A stretch of 5,597 bases of DNA from Rhodoferax sp. (GTDB lineage Bacteria > Pseudomonadota > Gammaproteobacteria > Burkholderiales > Burkholderiaceae): the NCBI GenBank assembly GCA_020048295.1, contig JAIFMT010000109.1:1-5597 (forward strand), in the 5' to 3' direction. The notes beneath the pieces are model-generated. The model did not search any database. It saw only the letters and a list, made by a program, of their open reading frames with translations, and was not told the origin of the DNA. Shown here one piece after another: positions 1 to 5,597 of the stretch. Position numbers and translations under genes: made by a program. Position 1 is the stretch's first letter. Each line of letters starts with the position of its first letter.

Positions 1-1815
1 CGGCGCACGCCCATCTGCCTGCACGGGCTCGTTCAGCAAGGCCTCAGCGTTCAATACCAGCGTATTGACATGTAACTGGGCAAGCCGTGCCTCCCCCGGT
101 GCCTCAATCAGCAAGGCGCATGCAGCACTGTCCTGCAAAATTTGCGTCAATCGGAGGGTTGGTGCCTCGGTGTCGAGCGGTAAAAATGCGGCACCGGCCT
201 TCGCCACGGCCAAAAGCGCCACCACCATGGCCGGTGATCGCGCCATCGCCATCGCAACGACCTTGTTGCGGGTTGCACCAGCGGCCTGCAACTGCAAGGC
301 AAGCCGCCCGGCACATCGGCCCAGTACGCCATAGCTGATGTCGCCACCGTTCCAGACCAGCGCCGTCGCATCAGGCCGCAAAATTGCTTGCTGCTCAAAT
401 CTTGAAATATAGGTATGCGGCGCTGCATGACAAACAATGTCTTTGTGGAGCCCATCTATCAAGGCCCTGCGCTCGTCGGGTGGCATCACCGATATGCCGT
501 CCACTGGCGCATCGGGCGCAGCCATCAGTTCCTCGATCACATGCCACAGCCGTCGCCCCAGCAATTCAGGCTCACCTGCAGAAAAACACGCGCTACTGGC
601 TTCCAGCGCCAGTTCCAGATCCTGGTCCGGGTGAAACTCACAGACGGTCACCCCCAGTGGATAACGCGATGTCCCCGAAAATATTTGTCTGGAATCCACC
701 AGCGCGGCCGAGCCAAAAGCCACCGCGTAATCCTGCCGCTCAAACGACAGCAGCACATCAAACAAGCCATCACGACCCGCGCGTATCACCTGTAGCGCTT
801 TGCCAACTTCGCTCAACGGATACCGCGCATGCCGCAACGCACTGCGCAGGGCTGTGCCAGTGGCAGCCAGCCAATCGGCAGCCGTCAACCCCTCTGTCAA
901 CACCAGCCTGACTGCCAGAACACCAACAAACATGCCTGGTGTTGACCGGAAGCGCCGGCCCGCGCGGTTCAAGCTGGGAATACCTATCACCACCTCAGCG
1001 ACTTGGTTGATGCGGGCAAAGTACAGCGCCAACGCCGCCAAAAAGAAATTAAAGGCCGTGGCGCCTACGGCGCTGGCATGCGCTTCAAGACGCGCATAGT
1101 CGGCACGTGAAATGCTTTGCGTCACCAGCCGCGAATCGGGCAATTGCTGTGCATGGGCTGAGCCATGGCGGCGCGGCACCAATGGCGGCGGCAAAGCCGG
1201 TACTTGTGCCGCCCAATAAGCCCCATCACGCTGAAATGCTTCGGAATCACGGTAGAGGTTGGACTCTTCAACGAACGCCAGGTAACTTGCGCCACTGCCC
1301 GGTGCACAGGTTTGTTCAGTATTCAGTGCGTTGTAGATTTCACTCCAGCGCTGCATCACCACCGATGTCCCCCAACCATCCATCACCAGATGGTGAAACT
1401 GAATCGTCAGGCCATGCAACTCGTCATGCGCATGCAGCAGGGCAAAACGCCACGGCGGCTGACCGTCAAGCGCAAAGGGCTCGCGTATCCAGCGTTGCCA
1501 CCAGCGGCGCATGGCCACTTGCGGGTCAGGCGCCTCACTCAGGTCAACCCACTCCAACACCGGTGTGTAGGTTGCCAGCAGCACTTGACTCCCATCGAGC
1601 TTGGGAGCCAGCCGCAAAGCGTCACTTTCTGCGACCAATAGCGCCAAAGCGGACTTCAATCGGTTCAGATCAAAACGGCCAAACAAAAAAGCCCCACCCC
1701 CAATGTTCAGGTGCGGACTCTCCGGCCATGCGCGCTGATCCAGCCAGACCTCGCGCTGACTCAATGAAAGCTCAACGGGCTGGCTGATCACAGCGATGCG
1801 CTCTGTAGTTTCCAT
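1..1815 (-). CDS. Non-ribosomal peptide synthetase, N-terminal part (condensation domain plus start of adenylation domain); runs off left edge
   Basis: This is a modular peptide synthetase; 605 residues are visible and the frame is open to base 1. A condensation (C) domain fills about residues 10-445. It shows a C1-like motif (LSLSQREVW, 15-23), the catalytic motif HHLVMDG (141-147, His142 the expected catalytic base), IGIPSLNR (277-284), GMFVGV (294-299) and LFDVLLSFE (about 351-359). An adenylation (A) domain begins near residue 466: FEQQA at 473, an A1-like ISYGVL (493-498) and an A2-like AKAGAAFLPLD near 538-548. The substrate-binding pocket and any carrier domain lie outside the window, so the amino acid cannot be predicted. 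The protein opens with a C domain, so it either accepts a donor from another protein or is acylated first. I chose ATG at 1815, with AGGA upstream at 1828-1831. The alternative is GTG at 1791, whose GTGA overlaps the stop of the upstream gene. Cotranscription with the patatin gene is very likely. NRPS identity is sure; product and module count are unknown. Confidence 0.93.
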   Translation of the reverse strand, partial: METTERIAVISQPVELSLSQREVWLDQRAWPESPHLNIGGGAFLFGRFDLNRLKSALALLVAESDALRLAPKLDGSQVLLATYTPVLEWVDLSEAPDPQVAMRRWWQRWIREPFALDGQPPWRFALLHAHDELHGLTIQFHHLVMDGWGTSVVMQRWSEIYNALNTEQTCAPGSGASYLAFVEESNLYRDSEAFQRDGAYWAAQVPALPPPLVPRRHGSAHAQQLPDSRLVTQSISRADYARLEAHASAVGATAFNFFLAALALYFARINQVAEVVIGIPSLNRAGRRFRSTPGMFVGVLAVRLVLTEGLTAADWLAATGTALRSALRHARYPLSEVGKALQVIRAGRDGLFDVLLSFERQDYAVAFGSAALVDSRQIFSGTSRYPLGVTVCEFHPDQDLELALEASSACFSAGEPELLGRRLWHVIEELMAAPDAPVDGISVMPPDERRALIDGLHKDIVCHAAPHTYISRFEQQAILRPDATALVWNGGDISYGVLGRCAGRLALQLQAAGATRNKVVAMAMARSPAMVVALLAVAKAGAAFLPLDTEAPTLRLTQILQDSAACALLIEAPGEARLAQLHVNTLVLNAEALLNEPVQADGRAP

Positions 1816-3584
1816 TGTTGAATTTTTTCCTGGGCGTAACGATAACCCAGCTCGGCAATGGCCGGCGCATGGCGATAACCCATCAACGAAAATCCGGCGA
1901 CTGGCGGCTCCAGATAATAGTCGGCCTGTGCCATTGTGCGTCCACGTTGATTGACCGAGCCGACGTGCCCGGCACTGTAGAGAATGTCGCCAATACCTGG
2001 CGAAGACCGCGCTCCCGGGGAAAAGTGACCCCTGATCGCCTGCCATGGCGACAGGCGCTGCAGAGCCGGGTCAGCAGCCAGTGCATCTGGCACCCCCACA
2101 TCGACGGCAATGATGGTGCCATTGCCACGACGCTTCTCCAGCGCAGTGCCCAAGCGCACGCGCATCGCCTCGACCGGCACGTTATCCAGTATGGCACCGT
2201 CCACCAACAACTCCCCCTGATGCAGTACCGGCGGAAACAGGCCGGCCGGTGAATTGCTGGCCAGCACGGCACGCCACAAAGGGCCGGTTTCCTGCGCCAC
2301 AGTGACACCACGGGTCAAGTTGCAAGCCGCGGCAAAATAGGGGCGCCACAGTTCCTCGATGGCTGTATCGCCAAACATGCGTTTCAAATCGCGTTCCACC
2401 CGCCGTCCAGAAACCAGCGACACCAATGGCAAGGTCAAGCGCTCGCCACCTGTTGCAAAGCGTCGGGTTCGCGTCACGATGTCGTCCAGCGACACGCCTT
2501 GCAGATACTGCGCACCAATCAGCGCCCCCATGCTGTTGCCGCCCACCAGATCGACCGCCATACCCGCCTCTTCAAGCGCTTGCAACACCCCAACATGCGC
2601 AAAGCCACGCGCGCCGCCACCGCCCAACACCACCCCCAAGGCACTACCCGTCAGAAACCGGGACAGCCGCAAGAAATCACCTTCATGCTGCGTACGAAGC
2701 GGGTAAACCCGCTCAAACCGGCCGTCGCAGCGCCAATTTGCAACACCGGTTGGCAGTTGCGCAAAAGCCGGATGCAGCAGCACCAGATGCTTGCGCTTCA
2801 TGGCAAAGCCAAGCTCCTGCATCAAGCGCTGCTCGGTCTCGCCCAATGCCTGAGCCGCACCAACATTCGCCACAAACACCACTTGGTCGGCTTGCCGAAA
2901 AGCGCGCCTGGTCCAGGGCGACAAAGTGGGTTCGGCCTCATACACCAGAAAATCAAACTGTTCGTCCAGTTCATTCTGCCGGTCAGCATCGATGGCATCG
3001 ACCATCACAGCCCCATCGGCATCCTGCGGCCTGAAATGATGCACCCGTCCACGCTTGGCAAACGCCCGCACCAGGCAACCCGCCACCTCGCCAATCCCGG
3101 CACCGTCGTGCAGGCCAATCACCACATACGCCTGGGCATAGCGCTGCTCATTGATCTTGCGCTCATCGCGCCCCTGATGAAAATTCGCCAGTGCAAAAAC
3201 CCGGCTCAACGCCAGCGGGTAGCGCATCAGCAAGGTCTCAAAATTGGCCCGGCTCAACATCGCCAGCGCGCTGTCGCGCATGGCGGTCACGTCTGCGGTG
3301 CGGGGCTGCTGCAGCATCAGGCCGGCCTCACCAACACTTTGCCCCGGACGCACTTCGTTGTACAGATTCACCTGACCTGCGGCATCGCGCCGCGACACCC
3401 GCAGCCCGCCGCTCATGACAAAAATCATGTCAACCGAGGGCTCCCCCTCCCGAAACACCTGCGTGCCACCTGGCACACTCTGAAACTCCAGCAAGCTTGC
3501 CAAATCCTGCAACACCTCCCTGTCAAGCGCGCCAAAGGCCCGTCCGGCCTGCAACACTTTGTAAGCACGCTCGCGCAAATTCAT
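1788..3584 (-). CDS. Cyclic-nucleotide-binding patatin-like phospholipase/esterase (NTE-like)
   Basis: This 598-residue protein is probably a cytosolic or membrane-peripheral lipid hydrolase acting on phospholipid, lysophospholipid or other acyl esters. Residues about 15-130 form a cNMP-binding domain; its phosphate-binding cassette (80-97) contains VGEAGL and PRTADV, keeping Glu86 and Arg95, which contact the cyclic nucleotide in CRP-type domains. Residues about 150-312 resemble the linker of neuropathy target esterases, with HPAFAQLPTG (271-280) and DFLRLSRFLTG (303-313). The patatin domain follows: oxyanion loop GGGGARG (321-327), nucleophile elbow GNSMG (349-353, Ser351), ASNSPAGLFPPV (442-453) and the DGA motif with Asp462. 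The elbow has Asn where Thr is usual. No signal peptide or clear membrane segment is visible, unlike animal NTE. A good GGAG precedes the ATG by five bases. The 3' end overlaps the NRPS start, so the two genes probably form one operon. Family and catalytic residues are clear. The substrate, cyclic-nucleotide binding in practice and any role in peptide biosynthesis are inference. Confidence 0.93.
   Translation of the reverse strand: MNLRERAYKVLQAGRAFGALDREVLQDLASLLEFQSVPGGTQVFREGEPSVDMIFVMSGGLRVSRRDAAGQVNLYNEVRPGQSVGEAGLMLQQPRTADVTAMRDSALAMLSRANFETLLMRYPLALSRVFALANFHQGRDERKINEQRYAQAYVVIGLHDGAGIGEVAGCLVRAFAKRGRVHHFRPQDADGAVMVDAIDADRQNELDEQFDFLVYEAEPTLSPWTRRAFRQADQVVFVANVGAAQALGETEQRLMQELGFAMKRKHLVLLHPAFAQLPTGVANWRCDGRFERVYPLRTQHEGDFLRLSRFLTGSALGVVLGGGGARGFAHVGVLQALEEAGMAVDLVGGNSMGALIGAQYLQGVSLDDIVTRTRRFATGGERLTLPLVSLVSGRRVERDLKRMFGDTAIEELWRPYFAAACNLTRGVTVAQETGPLWRAVLASNSPAGLFPPVLHQGELLVDGAILDNVPVEAMRVRLGTALEKRRGNGTIIAVDVGVPDALAADPALQRLSPWQAIRGHFSPGARSSPGIGDILYSAGHVGSVNQRGRTMAQADYYLEPPVAGFSLMGYRHAPAIAELGYRYAQEKIQQWKLQSASL
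1828..1831 (-). promoter_or_regulatory. Possible ribosome binding site of the NRPS gene, inside the patatin gene
   Basis: The minus strand reads AGGA here, 12 bases before the ATG at 1815. The spacing is longer than usual. It still favours ATG 1815 over GTG 1791, which has only a weak AGAG nine bases upstream. Because the site lies within the upstream coding region, initiation probably depends on ribosomes finishing the patatin gene. Confidence 0.4.
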
Positions 3585-3766
3585 TGAAACTCCGGTGATG
3601 AAAAGACCCGGGACAAGGCGACATGAACGTCAACATTTGTCTTCAGACCCATGATGATACAAACGAACTGTTCAACGATCCAACGACATTCCTGGCTGCT
3701 TTGGTTGCGGTAATAATCAATGCAGCAGTCAATTCATGACTTTTAATGGACAAACAGCCACCCATC
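3585..3766. promoter_or_regulatory. Divergent intergenic region between the NRPS-side and export-side operons
   Basis: About 180 bases separate the two divergent starts, and this stretch looks more AT-rich than the flanking genes. Both operons must have their promoters here or rely on transcription from outside. On the minus strand a TATCAT (3654-3659) lies 18 bases downstream of a poor -35, TTGGAT (3678-3683). On the plus strand TAATAA (3711-3716) lies 16 bases after a poor -35, TTCCTG (3689-3694). A short perfect palindrome, GAAC-T-GTTC (3665-3673), sits between them. None of these is strong enough to name a promoter or operator with confidence; a shared regulator binding site is possible. 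No terminator or RNA gene is visible. Confidence 0.4.
3590..3593 (-). promoter_or_regulatory. Ribosome binding site of the patatin-like gene
   Basis: The minus strand carries GGAG five bases before the ATG at 3584. This supports that start and sets the left limit of the divergent intergenic region. Confidence 0.7.
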
Positions 3767-4534
3767 ATGAAAAACTTTGCGCTTCTCCTGCTCTCATTCG
3801 TGCTTGCTGCTGGCCATGCCTTTGCGGCCCCGTCTGCGGACGAAATTCTGGTGGCCAGTGATGCCATCCGCAACCCGGGCCGTGACTTCAGCATCACGGT
3901 CACGCTGACCGAATTTCAGGCCGGCAAGCAAATCGACACCAGCACCCTGGTCAGCTACTCGCGCAGCCAGCCCAATGGCCAGTTTTCCAGCCTGGTCCGG
4001 TTTGTGCTACCTGCACGCGATGCCGGCAAGCTGATGCTCAAGAATGGCAACGACATGTGGTTTTATGACCCAGTCTCGAAGGCCAGCGTGCGCTTGTCTG
4101 CGCAGCAACGGCTGTTGGGGCAGGCCTCCAACGGCGATGTCGCCACCGTCAATTTGGCCAAGGACTACAAAGCCACCCTGATCGCCACCGAGGACATCCA
4201 GGATGGCGAACGCAAGACCTGCAAGGCGCACAAACTCGCCCTGGCCGCCACGTCACCCGATGTCACCTACGCCAGTATCGAAATGTGGGTCGATGCCGGC
4301 AACAGCCGCCCCATCAAGGCACGTTTTTTTGCCGAATCAGCGCGCCTGCTCAAAACAGCCTATTACCGCCGCTTTCAGCCCCAACTGGGGCTGGAGCGCC
4401 CGACCGAAACTGTCATCATTGATGGCCTGAACCCGCAGTCGGTCACCATCATGCGGTTCTCAGACTATCTTGCCCGCACGATCCCCGACACCTGGATGCA
4501 GCGTGATTACCTGCCCCGCTTCCAACCGGAGTAA
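3767..4534 (+). CDS. LolA-like outer membrane lipoprotein-sorting protein (COG2834 type), periplasmic
   Basis: The product is 255 residues and is likely a soluble periplasmic protein with a LolA/LolB-like half-barrel that binds lipid or acyl groups. Residues 1-20 form a signal peptide: MKN, a Leu-rich core, then AFA before APS, a typical signal peptidase I site. No lipobox cysteine is present. Family hallmarks follow: GKLML then GNDMWFYDP (94-102), the conserved RLSAQQRLLGQASNGDV (109-125), and late in the protein EMWVDA followed by PIKARFF. This is the 'outer membrane lipoprotein-sorting protein' group rather than true LolA, which chaperones lipoproteins; members often sit beside MMPL/RND transporters. 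An in-frame ATG at 3746 would add seven residues ahead of the signal peptide. I prefer 3767 because it gives a compact signal peptide, but neither start has a clear ribosome binding site. It is tightly linked to the barrel gene downstream. Family assignment is firm; the cargo is unknown. Confidence 0.88.
   Translation: MKNFALLLLSFVLAAGHAFAAPSADEILVASDAIRNPGRDFSITVTLTEFQAGKQIDTSTLVSYSRSQPNGQFSSLVRFVLPARDAGKLMLKNGNDMWFYDPVSKASVRLSAQQRLLGQASNGDVATVNLAKDYKATLIATEDIQDGERKTCKAHKLALAATSPDVTYASIEMWVDAGNSRPIKARFFAESARLLKTAYYRRFQPQLGLERPTETVIIDGLNPQSVTIMRFSDYLARTIPDTWMQRDYLPRFQPE
4528..4531 (+). promoter_or_regulatory. Ribosome binding site of the outer-membrane barrel gene
   Basis: GGAG lies seven bases before the ATG at 4539 and within the last codons of the LolA-like gene, just before its TAA at 4532. 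It fixes the start of the next gene and points to cotranscription and probable translational coupling. Confidence 0.75.
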
Positions 4535-4538
4535 ACCC

Positions 4539-5597
4539 ATGCGCTCTTTGCCCTGCTGCGCCCTTTTGTCTTGTGCTGTCCTTGCCTTGATGCATATACA
4601 GCCGTCCGCTGCCACCGAAGCAGACATTGACCCCCTCAGTCTGGAGAGCGCGCCCGAAGCGTCGCCTGAAACGACGGCCAGCAGCAAAATTTTTGTTGAA
4701 GGTGCCATTGGCAGCGCCGCACAGCGCTATGCCAGCGGCAGCCGCAGCCTTGGCCGGGCCTCCATCGACTTTACTCACGCATCCCGGCTTGCTCCCCATT
4801 TGCGGGTGGTCATTTCCGACCGCATCGACCACATGAACCCGGCCGATGCCGGTGCGGATGCCACTGTGAACAGCCTGCGCGAGGCGTATGTGAGCTGGCA
4901 ACCCGAAGGCGGCAACACCGTGCTGGAGTTTGGGCGCATCAACCTGCGCCATGGGCCAGCCTACGGCTACAACCCGACCGACTTTTTTCGCGATGGCAGC
5001 TTGCGCACCCTGACATCCACCAACCCGTTTGCCATGCGCGAAAACCGCCTGGGCAGCGTCATGCTGCGCGCCCAGCGCCTGTGGACGGGCGGGTCGATGT
5101 CGGTTACCTACTCACCCAAGCTCGAAGACCAGTCAAGCCCGGATGGCTGGAATCTGGACCTGGGCTCCACCAATCACCGCAATCGTGGCCTGTTTGAACT
5201 CAGCACCCAGTTTTCACAAGGTTTCAACAGCCAGGTACTGCTGTACAAAGAACAAAACCAGTCCGCCACCGTGGGTGCCAGCCTGACCGCGCTGTTGTCC
5301 GACGCCGCAGTGGCCCACGCCGAGTGGTCAAACAGCAGCGAGGTTGATCCGCTCAAGCGCGCGTTGGCGCTGCCTGACAGGCCGGTCAGACGCAACCGTT
5401 TTGCCGGCGGCGTGACCTACACCACGCTGGGCAAACTGTCCGTCACGGCCGAGTACCAATACAACGGCTTTGGTGCCGACCAGCAAGACTGGCGCGCGCT
5501 GGGTGACTCACCTTTGGCCCAGTGGGCCTACCTGCTGGATGCCCAGCACCGGCAAGAGCTGGTGTCACGCCAGGCCATGCTGCTTTATGTCACACAA
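4539..5597 (+). CDS. Putative outer-membrane beta-barrel protein, N-terminal part; runs off right edge
   Basis: 353 residues are visible with no stop before the edge. The N-terminus looks like a signal peptide (Arg2, hydrophobic 4-18, likely cleavage after PSA near residue 24). A short linker rich in Ser, Glu, Ala and Pro follows to about residue 48. From about residue 50 the protein has the alternating polar/aromatic pattern of amphipathic beta strands, for example KIFVEGAIG, LRVVISDRID, AYVSWQPE, VLEFGRINLRHG, SMSVTYSPKL, FNSQVLLYKE and KLSVTAEYQYN. A distinctive segment is GRINLRHGPAYGYNPTDFFR (132-151). It recalls the 'GR..+.G...NP.D' theme of DUF1302-like and other outer-membrane proteins, but I cannot assign it to a named family. 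It starts four bases after the LolA-like gene, so the two probably work together as the periplasmic and outer-membrane parts of a transport route. An ordinary porin is an alternative. Barrel nature is fairly likely; function is unknown. Confidence 0.75.
   Translation, partial: MRSLPCCALLSCAVLALMHIQPSAATEADIDPLSLESAPEASPETTASSKIFVEGAIGSAAQRYASGSRSLGRASIDFTHASRLAPHLRVVISDRIDHMNPADAGADATVNSLREAYVSWQPEGGNTVLEFGRINLRHGPAYGYNPTDFFRDGSLRTLTSTNPFAMRENRLGSVMLRAQRLWTGGSMSVTYSPKLEDQSSPDGWNLDLGSTNHRNRGLFELSTQFSQGFNSQVLLYKEQNQSATVGASLTALLSDAAVAHAEWSNSSEVDPLKRALALPDRPVRRNRFAGGVTYTTLGKLSVTAEYQYNGFGADQQDWRALGDSPLAQWAYLLDAQHRQELVSRQAMLLYVTQ

Noticed and set aside
384..1787. Several plus-strand open frames (for example 384-911 and 1107-1787) and minus-strand frames such as 147-455
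   Set aside because: All lie over the NRPS reading frame, which is continuous on the minus strand from 1815 to 1 and carries C- and A-domain motifs throughout. The overlapping frames have no recognisable motif.
1839..1884. Repeated GATAACCCA (about 32 bases apart) near the end of the patatin gene
   Set aside because: Both copies encode GYR.A-like segments of the protein (GYRHA at 569-573 and GYRYA at 580-584). This is a coding coincidence or a small protein repeat, not a DNA repeat element.
2499..3587. A 362-codon open frame on the plus strand, antisense to the patatin gene
   Set aside because: It lies opposite a gene with a full set of conserved domain motifs. Its translation is low-complexity, rich in His, Gln, Pro and Arg, with no recognisable domain, as expected for a shadow frame in GC-rich DNA.
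3628..3633. TTGACG on the minus strand as a -35 box for the patatin gene
   Set aside because: The hexamer is good, but the sequence 16-18 bases downstream is GC-rich (around CCCGGG) with no -10-like hexamer.
3643..3903. An 86-codon minus-strand frame across the intergenic region and the start of the LolA-like gene
   Set aside because: Its coding part would be antisense to the signal peptide of the LolA-like protein, and it shows no motif. A conserved signal peptide on the plus strand explains the region better.
4566..4577. Possible lipobox (LLSC, residues 9-12) at the start of the barrel protein
   Set aside because: The hydrophobic stretch before Cys12 is too short, and Leu at the -2 position is unusual. 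A signal peptidase I site near residue 24 fits a barrel protein better.
4449..4952. A 167-codon minus-strand frame opposite the end of the LolA-like gene and the start of the barrel gene
   Set aside because: The plus strand here has a ribosome binding site, a stop-start junction and a signal peptide. The minus-strand frame is a Gly/Ala-rich shadow.

Overview
The window looks like part of a biosynthesis-and-export locus from a GC-rich Gram-negative bacterium, most likely a betaproteobacterium of the Burkholderiales. That placement is inferred from base composition, protein style and the presence of outer-membrane genes; no taxonomic marker is in view. It holds four protein-coding genes in two divergent pairs and no RNA gene, mobile element or CRISPR array that I can see. 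Nearly all of it is coding.

Left part, minus strand (3584 down to 1). The first gene encodes a 598-residue protein with an N-terminal cyclic-nucleotide-binding domain, a linker resembling that of neuropathy target esterase (NTE), and a C-terminal patatin phospholipase/esterase domain with an intact Ser-Asp dyad. Its 3' end overlaps the start of a non-ribosomal peptide synthetase (NRPS) that runs off the left edge. The visible 605 NRPS residues are a complete condensation domain with an intact HHxxxDG motif, followed by the first part of an adenylation domain. The frame is open from 1815 to base 1, so the apparent absence of a gene in 1-1787 is only an edge effect.

Middle (3585-3766). A short divergent intergenic region should hold both promoters. 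I see only weak promoter-like hexamers there.

Right part, plus strand (3767 to 5597). A secreted LolA-like 'outer membrane lipoprotein-sorting protein' of the COG2834 type is followed four bases later by an outer-membrane beta-barrel-like protein that runs off the right edge. LolA-like and barrel proteins of this kind often sit beside an MMPL/RND transporter and may move lipidic molecules across the envelope. I would expect such a transporter just to the right, but it is not in view.

Working model (inference): the NRPS starts with a condensation domain, so it may accept an acyl chain or an upstream peptide and make a lipid-linked product. The patatin protein may trim, release or recycle acyl chains under cyclic-nucleotide control. 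The periplasmic LolA-like protein and the barrel may carry the product or its lipid to the cell surface. Each gene family is recognisable; the combination is the part worth attention.
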